DNA of 43,691 nt from Rhodospirillaceae bacterium (GTDB lineage Bacteria; Pseudomonadota; Alphaproteobacteria; Rhodospirillales; Casp-alpha2), in assembly GCA_016845145.1 (NCBI GenBank), contig JAERTE010000086.1, positions 1 through 43,691 on the forward strand, given 5' to 3'. A model generated the notes under the pieces. It saw only the letters and a list, made by a program, of their open reading frames with translations. It was not told the DNA's origin and did no database searches. A program made the position numbers and the translations under genes. Each line of letters opens with the position of its first letter. Position 1 is the stretch's first letter. Below are positions 15,545 to 25,800 of the stretch, piece by piece.

Positions 15545-16411
15545 TCACTCGCCGTCGCGCAGATACTTGTAGACCAACGTGAAGTCCGAGTCCGGCAGGG
15601 CCTCGTTGGTTTCATTCCAAATGCCGCCAACGGTATCGGCCACCCGCGTCGGCGTGCCTGCGGCTTTGGCGTTTTCCAAAAACAGGTTCACATCCTTGGT
15701 CAGCAGCGCCGTGGCAAACCCGGCGTCGAAGGTTTCGGTCAAAACACGGTTCGGGAACTTATCTGACGTGGCGGTATTTTGGCCTGTGGACACGTTAACG
15801 ACGTCGAGCATCGTCTTCATGTCCAGCCCTTGGGAAAGCCCGTAAAGAACGGCTTCCGTGGTTGCCGTCATAGCGGTGCCGGAAAGGAAGTTATTGAGAA
15901 TTTTCACGGCCTGCCCTTGGCCCGGCTCATCACCCACATGGAACGGGTTCTTGGCAAAGGCATAGAGGATATCGTCGTGGGCATCCTTGGTGGCTTTGTC
16001 GCCCGCCATCATAATGGTGATCGTGCCGGCCTTGGCGCCGGCCTGTCCGCCCGAGACCGGGGCATCCATGTACGTGATACCGGCGGCCTTGCACCGAGCC
16101 GCGGCTTCGCGCGCGGCTGCCGGTCCGATGGTCGAGAGATCTATGATCACGCCCACCCGGCGATCGCCGACGGCGACGATTTCGTCGACCACCGAAAGCG
16201 ATACCTTGCCGTCGGGGACGGACAAAAAGATGGTGTCGCAGCTTCTCGCCAGGGTCGCCGTGTCGCCGATAATGTTCGTGTTCTCTGGTGCACGTTCTTG
16301 CGTGCCGGCTTTGTCGTAGACACTTAAATCGAAACCACCTTTGGCAACGTTTTCAGCCATGGGGCCACCCATCTGGCCAAGGCCGATGAATCCTAGTTTT
16401 TCCGGTTTCAT
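15545..16411 (-). CDS. NAD(P)-dependent beta-hydroxyacid dehydrogenase (HIBADH family)
   Basis: 288-residue dehydrogenase of the 3-hydroxyisobutyrate/tartronate semialdehyde reductase family. The Rossmann motif GFIGLGQMGGPMA is at 7-19, the substrate loop DAPVSGGQAGAKAGT at about 116-130, and the catalytic lysine is Lys170 in KILNN. The start at 16411 overlaps the previous stop (ATGA, 16408-16411), so it is translationally coupled to the carboxymuconolactone decarboxylase-like protein. Frame extension upstream of this ATG runs inside that gene and is spurious. Exact substrate unknown. Confidence 0.92.
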   Translation of the reverse strand: MKPEKLGFIGLGQMGGPMAENVAKGGFDLSVYDKAGTQERAPENTNIIGDTATLARSCDTIFLSVPDGKVSLSVVDEIVAVGDRRVGVIIDLSTIGPAAAREAAARCKAAGITYMDAPVSGGQAGAKAGTITIMMAGDKATKDAHDDILYAFAKNPFHVGDEPGQGQAVKILNNFLSGTAMTATTEAVLYGLSQGLDMKTMLDVVNVSTGQNTATSDKFPNRVLTETFDAGFATALLTKDVNLFLENAKAAGTPTRVADTVGGIWNETNEALPDSDFTLVYKYLRDGE

Positions 16412-16815
16412 GATTGCTCCTGGTCCATGGTTGAGGGGTCGATGTCCATTTCGGCAAGGGCTTCGCGCGCTACGCGGAAAGCTTCGATGGCAGCGGGAAC
16501 ACCGCAATATATCGATATCTGGATAAGAATTTCGCGCAGTTCCTTGAGACTGAGACCGTTGTTGATCGCGCCTTTGAAATGCAGTTTGAATTCATGCTGG
16601 CGGTTGAGTGCGGCCAGCATGCCGAGATTGAGGATCGAGCGGTCGCGCTTTTCCAACAGGCCCCGCCCCCAACTGCCACCCCAGGCATACTCTGTGACCA
16701 TCTGCTGAAAATCCCGGTTGAAGTCATCGGCGCCGGCGAGAGCCTTGTTAACATATTCCTCACCCAATACTTCCGTGCGGCACTTCAGCCCAGCCTCAAA
16801 CTGCTCTTTCGACAT
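16408..16815 (-). CDS. Carboxymuconolactone decarboxylase family protein (PcaC-like)
   Basis: 135-residue protein with the length and motifs of gamma-carboxymuconolactone decarboxylases: RCEVLG-type start segment (RTEVLGEEYVNKAL), WGRGLLEKRDRSILNLGMLAALNR in the middle, then LHFKGAINNGLSLKELREILIQISIYCGVPAA. It lacks the CxxC of the AhpD branch, so it is more likely a decarboxylase or other hydrolytic type than a peroxidase. Start at 16815 is fixed by AGGAGG 5 bases upstream; a longer frame to 16944 is not supported. No other protocatechuate-pathway gene lies nearby, so the true role is open. Confidence 0.9.
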   Translation of the reverse strand: MSKEQFEAGLKCRTEVLGEEYVNKALAGADDFNRDFQQMVTEYAWGGSWGRGLLEKRDRSILNLGMLAALNRQHEFKLHFKGAINNGLSLKELREILIQISIYCGVPAAIEAFRVAREALAEMDIDPSTMDQEQS

Positions 16816-17041
16816 CCTATCCTCCTTGATGGCGATAATGTTATGACAGGGGGGATATAAGCGCTTCTGCGTATTGAAAAAAAGTGCAAAGATATTATCT
16901 GCTACGATGTATTGATCTCTGATGAGGCATTGGGGGGGGATCATTTGGTTTTTGAGAATTGACAGGCTGCGGTGGGATATCTACCGTGCGAGTTGCCGTT
17001 CATAAAAAAAGTAAGGAACGGTGTTAATACAGGGAGGATAC

Positions 17042-18040
17042 GTGGCGACTCTTCTAGAGATCGACCGCCTGAAAACACAGTTTTTTACCTCGGCTGGCGT
17101 CGTAAAGGCGGTCGATGGTGTTTCTTATACCGTGGATGAAGGCGAAACCGTGGCTGTGGTGGGTGAATCCGGCTGTGGAAAATCCGTAACGGCAATGTCT
17201 ATTCTGCGGCTCATTCCTTGGCCGCCGGGCAAGATTGTCGACGGCGAAATCCGTTTTGCCGGTCGCGACTTGGTGCAGTTGTCTGAAGACGAGATGCGCG
17301 ATGTTCGCGGCAAAGACATCTCAATGATCTTCCAGGAGCCGATGACGTCTCTCAACCCGGTACTGACTATCGGCTTGCAGCTGACGGAAACCATGCTAAC
17401 GCACACCGACGCTACGGAAGAGGATGCGCAAAAGCGCGCCGTCGAACTGCTGGGTATGGTTGGTATTTCCGAGCCTGACCGGCGTTTGGCCCAATATCCG
17501 CACCACCTTTCCGGTGGCATGCGTCAACGCGTGATGATCGCCATGGCCTTGGCCTGTGAGCCGAAGCTGATTATCGCCGATGAGCCGACGACGGCGCTGG
17601 ATGTGACAATCCAGGCGCAGATCTTGGAATTGATGAAGAACCTGACGCGCGATCTGGGCGTGGCCATGATCGTCATCACCCACAACCTGGGCGTTGTTGC
17701 AAGGTATGCGGACCGGGTGAATGTAATGTATGCGGGCAAGATCATTGAAAGCGGCACGGCCGCTGATATCTACTACCGACCGCACCATCCGTATACGCTG
17801 GCTTTGCTTAAGTCGGTACCGCGAATGGATCAGCCCCGTCAGGCCAAACTTGATCCGGTTGAGGGGCAGCCGCCGGATTTGACCATGTTGGACGAAGGTT
17901 GTGCCTTCCGCCCGCGTTGCCGCTTCGCGACCGAAGAATGCGCAAAGAGTTTCCCTGATTTGGAGGCTGTTGCTGACGGGCATTCCACGGCGTGCTTCCA
18001 CAAAGAACAAGTTGTTGCTGCCATGAAGGAGGCATCATGA
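17042..18040 (+). CDS. Peptide-type ABC importer ATPase (OppD/DppD-like), second system
   Basis: 332-residue ATPase. Walker A GESGCGKS is at 41-48, Q-loop [12 protein letters not shown], signature LSGGMRQR, Walker [13 protein letters not shown], and the Opp/Dpp C-terminal cysteine extension ([14 protein letters not shown]) is present. It starts with GTG at 17042, with AGGGAGG 5 bases upstream; an in-frame GTG at 17021 is upstream of that ribosome site and less likely. First gene of a long plus-strand operon reaching 22746 or beyond. Confidence 0.93.
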   Translation: MATLLEIDRLKTQFFTSAGVVKAVDGVSYTVDEGETVAVVGESGCGKSVTAMSILRLIPWPPGKIVDGEIRFAGRDLVQLSEDEMRDVRGKDISMIFQEPMTSLNPVLTIGLQLTETMLTHTDATEEDAQKRAVELLGMVGISEPDRRLAQYPHHLSGGMRQRVMIAMALACEPKLIIADEPTTALDVTIQAQILELMKNLTRDLGVAMIVITHNLGVVARYADRVNVMYAGKIIESGTAADIYYRPHHPYTLALLKSVPRMDQPRQAKLDPVEGQPPDLTMLDEGCAFRPRCRFATEECAKSFPDLEAVADGHSTACFHKEQVVAAMKEAS

Positions 18041-19083
18041 CTGCGCCTAACGATGCCCCCCAAGAGGCAGCTGTACGCGATGATTCCCAGTTTCGCGGAA
18101 CGCATACGAACGAGTTACTGGTTGATGTCCGCGATTTGAAAATGCACTTCCCGGTGACGGAGGGCGTGTTCGTGCAGCGGGTCGTCGCTTCGGTGAAAGC
18201 CGTTGACGGCCTGAATTTCCAGATCATGAAGGGCGAAACACTGGGGCTGGTGGGTGAATCCGGTTGCGGCAAAACGACGACGGGCCGTTGCATTCTGCAG
18301 CTTGAAGACCCGACCGCCGGTGAGATCATTTACAATGGTGTCGATATCAACGGTCTTGATGACAAGGCGATGATCGACTACCGCAAGAAAATCCAGGTGA
18401 TTTTCCAAGACCCGTTCAGCTCGCTCAACCCGCGCATGAAGGTTGGTGAGATTCTCACCGAGCCCATGCGGGTTCACAACATCATTGAGAACGAGGATGA
18501 TCGCCGCCAACGCGCCGTGGAATTGCTGACGACTTGCGGCCTGAAAGCAAATTTCTACGATCGTTATCCGCATGAAATGTCGGGTGGTCAGCGCCAGCGT
18601 GTCGGTATTGCCCGTGCTCTGGCCATGGACCCCGAATTCATCATATGCGATGAGGCGGTGTCGGCGCTGGACGTGTCAATCCAGGCACAGGTGATCAACC
18701 TGCTTGAAGATTTGCGCGAGCAGTTCGGCTTGACCTATCTGTTTATTTCGCACGATTTGAGTGTTGTGCGTCATATTTGCCATCGTGTTGCGGTGATGTA
18801 TTTGGGCCATATGGTCGAACTCGCTGATTGTGACGAGTTGTTCGACAACCCGTTGCATCCCTATACCCAGGCCTTGTTGGAAGCGGTGCCGATCCCTGAT
18901 CCGGATTTGGAAAACGCACGCGAACACAAGATCATCAAGGGTGAGATTCCGAGCCCCATGTCTCCGCCGTCCGGCTGCGTGTTCCATCCGCGCTGTCCCA
19001 AGGCTGTCGCATCGTGCTCGAAAGAGTTTCCCGATTTTCGGGAAGTCAAACCAGGCCATTGGGTGGCCTGTACGGAAGTGTAA
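18037..19083 (+). CDS. Peptide-type ABC importer ATPase (OppF/DppF-like), second system
   Basis: 348-residue ATPase partner. Walker A GESGCGKT at 73-80, QVIFQDPFSSLNPR, signature MSGGQRQRVGIARAL, Walker B FIICDEAVSALD, and a C-terminal SGCVFHPRCPKA extension. It has about 25 extra N-terminal residues rich in acidic and polar amino acids compared with its paralogue at 6855-7847. Walker B is followed by DEAVSALD rather than the more usual DEPVSALD. Start overlaps the upstream stop (ATGA, 18037-18040). Confidence 0.93.
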   Translation: MTAPNDAPQEAAVRDDSQFRGTHTNELLVDVRDLKMHFPVTEGVFVQRVVASVKAVDGLNFQIMKGETLGLVGESGCGKTTTGRCILQLEDPTAGEIIYNGVDINGLDDKAMIDYRKKIQVIFQDPFSSLNPRMKVGEILTEPMRVHNIIENEDDRRQRAVELLTTCGLKANFYDRYPHEMSGGQRQRVGIARALAMDPEFIICDEAVSALDVSIQAQVINLLEDLREQFGLTYLFISHDLSVVRHICHRVAVMYLGHMVELADCDELFDNPLHPYTQALLEAVPIPDPDLENAREHKIIKGEIPSPMSPPSGCVFHPRCPKAVASCSKEFPDFREVKPGHWVACTEV

Positions 19084-19155
19084 TCGTCCCTTGGCAGGGG
19101 CGTTACATATAAATGGAACTGGGAGGTTCCGTATTTCACTGGGAAGGAGACCGAG

Positions 19156-20763
19156 ATGAAATATCTATCAGCCAAACTGGCGATTTCCGCCGTAGTCGGG
19201 GCCGGTGTGGCCCTGAGCGGAGCCCTCGCCGAAGCCGCGCCTAAGCAGGGCGGTACGTTGAATTACGTCGTGGGATCGAAAATTCCTTCTTACGACGGTC
19301 ACAAAGAAACCACCTTCGGCATGATCCACCCGATCCGGCCGTTCTACTCGACCCTGATCCGCGTTAATCCGAACAACCCGGCATCCCCGACGGATTTCGT
19401 CTGTGATGTTTGCGAAGGTAGCGTGCCGAAGGGCGAAGAAGGTGGCACCAAGTTCACCTTCAAGATCCGCAAGGACGTGAAGTTCCACGACGGCACGCCG
19501 ATGACGGCGCACGACGTGAAAGCCACCATGGACAAGGTCGTGTTCCCGCCGGAAGGCATCCCGAGTGCGCGTAAAGCGTTCTTCCGGGCCGTCGAATCCA
19601 TTACGGCTGACAACGATTACCAGGTGACCTTCAAGTTGAAGTTCCCGACCGGTACCTTTATTCCGGCGTTGGCCCTGCCGTTTAACTTCATCTACGCGAA
19701 GAAGGATTTGGATGCCCACGGTTACACATGGCACCAGAAAAACATCAACGGCACCGGTGCGTTCAAGTTCGTGCAGCACCAAAAAGGTGCCTTCGTGGAA
19801 GGTGTCCGCAATCCGGATTATCATCACGCTGGGAAGCCGTACCTGGATGGCATCAAAGCGATTTCCGCTCCCAAGTTGGCGGTTCGCGTGCAAGCCATTC
19901 GCGGTGACCGCGCTTCCATTGAATTCCGCGGATTCCCGCCGAAGCACCGTGACGATCTCGTCAAGGCGCTGGGCAAGAAGATCACCGTCCAAGAAAGCGA
20001 TTGGAACTGCGTGTTGATGTTCACGCCGAACCACAAGCGCAAGCCGTTTGACGACGTCCGCGTGCGTAAAGCCTTGACCTATGGTGTTGATCGCTGGGGT
20101 GGCTCCAAGTACTTGAGCCGTATCGCCATCGTGAAAACCGTTGGCGGTATCGTGTTCCCGAACCATCCGTTCGCGGCAACCGAAAAAGAGCTGCTTCCGC
20201 TCGCCGGTTACGGCAAGGACGTGGCTGCCAACCAAGCCATGGCCAAGAAGTTGTTGAAGGAAGCCGGTGTTCCAAACCTGGCGTTTGAGTTCAACAACCG
20301 CGGTGTCGATCAGCCGTATAAGGTTGTGGGAACCTGGGCCATCGATCAGTGGCGTAAGGTTGGCATGAAGGTGAAACAGCGCGTTCAGCCTTCGCCGCCG
20401 TTCTATGCCACACTGCGCAAGAAGAAAGATTTCGATGTATCCATCGACTTCAACTGCCAGTCGGTTATCAATCCGATCGCGGACATCACTAAGTTCCTGT
20501 CCACGGCCGGCAACAACTACACGCAAGGTGGCGACGCCAAGGCTGATGCCATCTATGCCAAGTTGGAAAAAGAAGGTGATCCGAAAGTACAGCGCGCCTT
20601 GATCCGCCAATACGAAAAGCGGGTCCTGGACGACGCAGCCGTCGCCTTCATTTCGCTCTGGTGGTACAAGATCAACCCGCACCGTTCCTATGTTAAGGGT
20701 TGGAAAATTGCGCCTAGCCACTACCTGAACCAGCATCTGGATAATATCTGGCTGGACAAGTAA
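19156..20763 (+). CDS. Extracellular solute-binding protein, family 5, second system
   Basis: 535-residue periplasmic binding protein with a signal peptide of about 27 residues (cleavage probably after ALAEA) and the SBP_bac_5 hallmark FKIRKDVKFHDGTPMTAHDVKATMD. It has an early Cys pair (DFVCDVCEGS) found in a subset of this family. AAGGAG lies 7 bases before the ATG. It is in third position of the operon, between the ATPases and permeases, which differs from the order in the first importer. A strong hairpin follows its stop. Ligand unknown; the neighbouring M81 peptidase suggests peptide-like compounds. Confidence 0.93.
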   Translation: MKYLSAKLAISAVVGAGVALSGALAEAAPKQGGTLNYVVGSKIPSYDGHKETTFGMIHPIRPFYSTLIRVNPNNPASPTDFVCDVCEGSVPKGEEGGTKFTFKIRKDVKFHDGTPMTAHDVKATMDKVVFPPEGIPSARKAFFRAVESITADNDYQVTFKLKFPTGTFIPALALPFNFIYAKKDLDAHGYTWHQKNINGTGAFKFVQHQKGAFVEGVRNPDYHHAGKPYLDGIKAISAPKLAVRVQAIRGDRASIEFRGFPPKHRDDLVKALGKKITVQESDWNCVLMFTPNHKRKPFDDVRVRKALTYGVDRWGGSKYLSRIAIVKTVGGIVFPNHPFAATEKELLPLAGYGKDVAANQAMAKKLLKEAGVPNLAFEFNNRGVDQPYKVVGTWAIDQWRKVGMKVKQRVQPSPPFYATLRKKKDFDVSIDFNCQSVINPIADITKFLSTAGNNYTQGGDAKADAIYAKLEKEGDPKVQRALIRQYEKRVLDDAAVAFISLWWYKINPHRSYVKGWKIAPSHYLNQHLDNIWLDK

Positions 20764-20789
20764 GGCTCTGAGCATCACTTGAACGGGAA

Positions 20790-20821
20790 CCGCCCGTCAC
20801 CCCATTAAGGGTGACGGGCGG
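20790..20821 (+). terminator. Strong intra-operon hairpin between SBP and permease genes
   Basis: CCGCCCGTCACCC (20790-20802), loop CATTAA, GGGTGACGGGCGG (20809-20821): a perfect 13-bp stem with no following T-run. It starts 27 bases after the SBP stop and 39 bases before the permease start. Such elements usually stabilise the upstream mRNA or cause partial termination, allowing more binding protein than permease to be made. Confidence 0.7.
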
Positions 20822-20859
20822 AATTCTCGAAATTTCGAACGCGTCTGGTTGCACAATTC

Positions 20860-21831
20860 ATGTCGAAATATATCGCGAAACGTCTTTTGATGATGATCCC
20901 GACCCTGATTGGGGCGGCGGTCCTCGTTTTTTTCCTTTTACGTTTGGTTCCTGGGGATGTCTGCGAACTGCGCCTTGCGGGAACCGGGCTTTATGCCGAT
21001 CCGGCTGAGATCGCGCTCTGTCAGAAGAACCTTGGGCTCGATCAGCCAATGTGGAAGCAGTTCGTTGATTTCCTGTGGGGTTACGTCGTTTTTGACCTCG
21101 GCGATTCCATGTGGACCGGTTTCCCGGTGGTCCATGAGATCGCATTGCGGTTTGAACTGTCGCTGCAAGTTGCCATTATGGCGACGTTCGTGGCCGTTAT
21201 TATTGCGATTCCGCTTGGCGTCATTTCCGCCGTAAAGCAAAACACCTGGATCGATTATGTGGTCCGCTGGTTCTCGATTGCCGGTATTGCGATGCCGTCA
21301 TTCTGGCTCGGGATATTGATTATCTTAGGCCTATTGATCGGCACCCAACATTTCTTCGGTGAACCCTGGATGCCACCCATCTCCTACACGCCTATTTGGG
21401 TGGACCCGATGGAAAATCTGGCCCAATTGATCTGGCCGGCAGTAGCCACGGGATACCGCTATTCTGCTGTGGCCACGCGTATGACGCGCTCGGCGCTGCT
21501 GGAAGTGTTGCGTGAAGACTATGTGCGCACGGCGCGGGCAAAAGGTTTGATCGAAAAAGTAATCATCAATCGCCACGCTTTGAAAAACGCACTCCTGCCC
21601 GTGGTCACCATTATCGCTATTGAATTTGCCTTCCTTATGGGTGGATTGGTGGTGACCGAGCAGGTCTTTAATTTGAACGGGCTGGGTAAACTTTTTGTTG
21701 AGTCCGTCGGCAATCAGGATTTCAACATGACCCAGCAATTGGTCATGTTGGTGGTGGTGATCTTCGTGTTTACCAACCTGTTTATCGATGTTCTCTATGC
21801 GTGGCTCGATCCGCGTATCCGGTATAGCTAA
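20860..21831 (+). CDS. Peptide-type ABC importer permease (DppB-like), second system
   Basis: 323-residue inner-membrane subunit. N-terminal helix MIPTLIGAAVLVFFLLRLVPGD has the DppB pattern, with the MxxLGLDQPMW-type segment (NLGLDQPMWKQF), five further helices, and EAA loop TARAKGLIEKVIINRHALKNALLP. The loop near GTQHFFGEPWMPP replaces the LPxSG stretch of classical DppB. No clear ribosome site precedes the ATG at 20860, which may add to lower expression than the SBP. Confidence 0.92.
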   Translation: MSKYIAKRLLMMIPTLIGAAVLVFFLLRLVPGDVCELRLAGTGLYADPAEIALCQKNLGLDQPMWKQFVDFLWGYVVFDLGDSMWTGFPVVHEIALRFELSLQVAIMATFVAVIIAIPLGVISAVKQNTWIDYVVRWFSIAGIAMPSFWLGILIILGLLIGTQHFFGEPWMPPISYTPIWVDPMENLAQLIWPAVATGYRYSAVATRMTRSALLEVLREDYVRTARAKGLIEKVIINRHALKNALLPVVTIIAIEFAFLMGGLVVTEQVFNLNGLGKLFVESVGNQDFNMTQQLVMLVVVIFVFTNLFIDVLYAWLDPRIRYS

Positions 21832-21843
21832 GGACGTGACGCC

Positions 21844-22746
21844 ATGACGACAGTAAGCGAAATTGAAGTCGAAGCTGATTTTGAAGAGCTATCCGATAAG
21901 AAGACCTGGGGCCAAGTCGCTTCCGAGATGTTGCGCAAGCAGCCGCTGGGCGTGGCCGGTGGCGGCATCGTTATCTTGATGATTTTGATGGGTATCTTCG
22001 CGGAATTCCTCACGGTCTACGACCCGGAGGTTAATTCACTTGAGCATATGCTGGCGCCGCCGGATGATCAATTCTGGCTGGGAGCCGACCAGTTTGGCCG
22101 CGATCTTCTGACCCGGATTATCTACGGTGCCCGCACGGCGTTATTCGTCGGCTTTACCTGCGCCTTCATCGGCTCAACACTTGGTCTCGTACTTGGTGTG
22201 GCCAGTGCGTATTTCGGCGGCATGTTCGACCTCGTCGTGCAGCGTATCGTTGATGTGATCATGGCTTTCCCATTGATCATTCTGGCGCTGGCCGTTGTCG
22301 CGACGCTCGGGCCGGGTACGCAGAACGTGATTATCGCCATCACCATCCCGTTCGTGCCGCAATGCGCCCGGGTGGTGCGTTCGAACGCCTTGGCGATCCG
22401 AGAGATACCTTACGTGGATGCGGCGCGTGCCTTGGGCTTCTCCAACATGCGGATCATCATGCGCCACATGGTGCCGAACGTCATGGCGCCCTATTTGATC
22501 ATGCTGACATCGTTTCTTGGGCAGGCCATTTTGTTGGAGGCTTCTCTTTCGTATCTCGGTATGGGCGTGCAGGAGCCGACACCGGCTTGGGGCCTGATGC
22601 TGCAAGGCGGTGCGGAGGAGTTCGCGGAATCAGCGCCTTGGGTGGCTATTTGGCCGGGGGTCGCGATTTCGTTGGCGGTGTTTGGTTTCAATCTGTTCGG
22701 TGACTCTGTGCGCGATACGCTCGATCCGAAGCTGCGTTCGCGCTAG
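21844..22746 (+). CDS. Peptide-type ABC importer permease (DppC-like), second system
   Basis: 300-residue inner-membrane subunit with a charged cytoplasmic N-terminus of about 30 residues, one helix at about 37-57, the LGADQFGRDLLTRIIYGAR loop, and a five-helix transport domain. The EAA loop is DAARALGFSNMRIIMRHMVPNV. AAGGA lies 9 bases before the ATG. Starts 12 bp after the DppB-like stop. A terminator-like hairpin follows at 22771-22799. Confidence 0.93.
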   Translation: MTTVSEIEVEADFEELSDKKTWGQVASEMLRKQPLGVAGGGIVILMILMGIFAEFLTVYDPEVNSLEHMLAPPDDQFWLGADQFGRDLLTRIIYGARTALFVGFTCAFIGSTLGLVLGVASAYFGGMFDLVVQRIVDVIMAFPLIILALAVVATLGPGTQNVIIAITIPFVPQCARVVRSNALAIREIPYVDAARALGFSNMRIIMRHMVPNVMAPYLIMLTSFLGQAILLEASLSYLGMGVQEPTPAWGLMLQGGAEEFAESAPWVAIWPGVAISLAVFGFNLFGDSVRDTLDPKLRSR

Positions 22747-22770
22747 GCCGCACATCAAATTTCAACTGTG

Positions 22771-22799
22771 CGGCCCCCGGCCCTAGCGGTCGGGGGCCG
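22771..22799 (+). terminator. Terminator-like hairpin at end of second importer operon
   Basis: CGGCCCCCGGCC (22771-22782), loop CTAGC, GGTCGGGGGCCG (22788-22799): 12 pairs including one G-U, followed by a weak T-rich stretch (GTTTGT). It separates the importer from the fused exporter gene, which nevertheless starts only 23 bases later, so some readthrough is likely. Confidence 0.6.
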
Positions 22800-22821
22800 A
22801 GCCGTTTGTGGGAGATGATAG

Positions 22822-25800
22822 TTGTATTTCGACTGGCGGCTTTGGGCATTTACCGAAGGAGCGCGCGGGCGAATTGCGGGCACAGTGACGCTGGGCTTGC
22901 TTGCGGCGATTGTCGGCATCGTACGTTTGGCTTTGCTGGGATGGTTGCTGGCGGCAGTGTTTGGTGGCCAGACGATTGACGAACTGCTGCTGCCGATTGT
23001 AGGCGTTGGCGTGGCGATGGTGTTGCGCGGGGTTATCGAACATGCCCGCACCATGGTCTCTCATCATACGGCGGCCCATGTGCAGCAAAGGTTGCGCCGG
23101 AGAATCTACGACAAGGTTGTCGAGTTGGGCCCCCAACACTTCGGGCAACGGCGCACGGGCGACGTGATTGTCTCGTTGGTGGATGGCGTCGAGCAATTGG
23201 AGACCTATTTCGGCCAATATCTGCCGACCTTGTTTGTGGCCGCATTGACACCCTTGCTCATCGCCGGTTTTGCATTGTTTCTCGATGCCTATATTGCTGT
23301 CGCGCTGTTGATCGCCGCTTTGGCGACATTGTTCGCCCCCATGGTGTTTCATCGACTCGACCATCGCAACAGCATGGCACGATCCAAGGCCTACAAGGCC
23401 TTCGCAGCCGATTTTCTTGATTCCCTGCAAGGGCTTGCGACGCTCAAGGCATTCGGCCAATCTAAGGCACGCTTGGCGCTTTTAGATGAGCGGGCGCATG
23501 AATTGTTCCGCTCCACCATGTGGGTGCTGGCGACCAACGCGTTGTCGCGGGGCATTACCGATGCGGGTATCGCCATTGGTGCTGCTGTTGCGTTGGGTGT
23601 CGGGGCATGGCGCGTGACAACTGGCGATGCCAGTCTGCAAACGCTACTCATTATTTTGATGATGGGAACTGAAGCGTTCCGTCCTCTGCGAGACTTGCGG
23701 GCACTGCTGCACAACGGCATGGTCGGACAATCGGCGGCCATATCGATCTTTTCGATCTTGGACCAAAAGCCGGTCGTTCAAGATATGACCGGCGCAGCGG
23801 TCGAACCGCCCAAACCTTCGTTGGCGTTTGAAAACGTGGTGTTTTGCTATCCTGGTTCGGACGAGCCGGCGCATCGAGGCCTGAGCTTTCGAGTTGAGGT
23901 TGGCGAGCGTATCGGCATAGTTGGAGCCAGCGGATCGGGTAAATCGACCATATTGAAACTGCTCCAGCGGCTCTACGACCCCGGCGAGGGTGCGGTACGG
24001 ATCGGCGGGATCGATGCCCGGGAGTTGGACCTGCAGACATTGCGTGCCCAAATGGCGGTGGTCAGTCAGGACACGCATTTGTTCCATGGCACCGTTGCCG
24101 AGAATCTCGCTTTTGGGCGGCCCGGCGCCAGCGCTGATGACATGCGCCGTGCGGCTGAATCCGCCAATGCCGATGAATTTATCCGGCGTTTACCGCAAGG
24201 CTACGATACCGTGATCGGCGAACGCGGTGTCAAACTTTCCGGTGGCCAACGCCAACGCATTGCCATCGCCCGGGCATTGCTTCGCGACGCGCCGATCCTG
24301 ATTCTCGATGAGGCGCTTTCCGCCGTCGATGCTGAAAACGAATGGGTGATCCAAGAGGCGCTGAACCGTTTGATGCAGGGGCGCACGACCCTGATTTTTG
24401 CACACCGGCTTTCGAGCATCATCGATTGCGACCGTATTATGGTGATGCAAGAGGGCGCCGTAATGGATACCGGTAGCCATGCCGATCTTATGGCGCGCCC
24501 TGGCGTGTACCAGGACCTCATGTCGGCGCAGGCAGCAACAAAAGGTGCGCGTCAGCAAGACGCCATCGTTCGTACCGATGTCATTCTCGATGCGTCCTCC
24601 GAATCTTCCGAAGTCGAGACCCCGGATGAGGGAATCATTCAGGCGGAAGGCCTGACGTGGTGGCAGGCGTTCAAGGTGATGTTCGCCGAAGTGCGGCCAT
24701 GGAAAGGAAAACTCTGGCTGACACTGTTTTGTGGCGTCACCAGGGTCATGGCTTTTATTGGAGTCGGGGTTGCAGGCGCGCTGGCCGTGGCCGCGGTGAA
24801 AACCGGAGAGCCATACATGCCTTACCTTTATGGGTTGGCGGTGCTGGCACCCGTGGCGGGGCTGTTTCATTGGCTCGAATCGTGGATCGCACATGACATG
24901 GCGTTTCGCATGCTGACCGTGATGCGTATCGAGTTGTTCCGCAAGATCGACGCCTTGGCGCCGGCTTACCTGACCCGTCGTCGTTCGGGTGATTTGGTCG
25001 CCATGGCGACGCAAGATGTGGAAATGGTCGAGTATTTTTTCGCCCATACCTTGGCGCCCGCGTTCATCGCTTTGTTGGTCCCCGCATTGGTATTGATCGC
25101 ACTGATGCAATCCCATCCGTTGATCGCGCTTTCGTTGTTGCCATTTCTGCTTTTCGTTGCCATCAGCCCTTTCTTGATGCGCGGACGAGTGGATCGATTG
25201 GGATCGCGCACGCGCGAGGCCCTGGGCGAATTGAATGCTCATGCCGTGGACACCGTGCAGGGTTTAGCCGAGATTGCCGCTTTCCAACAAGAGGTTCAAC
25301 GCGGTGAGGAGTTCCACGCCAAAGTGGGCGAGTACTTGAGAATCAGGGTGCCGTTTTTCCGTGATTTGAGCCTGCAGCACGCAGCCCTCGAGGTGGCGAC
25401 CGGGTTGGGTGGGTTGGCGGTCGTTATGGCAGGCGCCATGTTGGTGCAGGACCACGCGATTGAGCCCAATCTTTTGCCGATGCTGACCATTCTGTCTATG
25501 GCGGCATTTTTGCCGGTTTCCGAGATCGCTCATGTGGGGCGGCAACTGGCTGACACGTTGGGGGCCGCCCGGCGCCTGCACGCGGTCGATACGGAGCCGG
25601 TGCCGGTGCGCGACGGAGTTGGAACCGAGGTGCCAAGCGGCGCCGCGGGTTTGACGTTGGAGAACGTCGACTTCAAATATGACAGTCGCCCCGAAAAGGC
25701 GATTGATGGTATTTCCATGGACATCCCGGCGGGGACCACGTTGGCGCTGGTTGGTCCGTCCGGTGCCGGCAAAACAACCTTGGCAAACTTGCTGCTTCGG

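Noticed and set aside
16959..16987. TTGACA with a TACCGT 17 bases later as a sigma-70 promoter for the second importer
   Set aside because: The -35 match is perfect but the -10 has only three of six consensus bases; not strong enough to list.
19168..20778. 536-residue ORF on the minus strand
   Set aside because: Exact antisense of the second solute-binding protein, created by codon bias; no start signal or motif.
24190..25242. 350-residue ORF on the minus strand
   Set aside because: Antisense to the fused ABC exporter, low-complexity His/Gln/Arg-rich translation.
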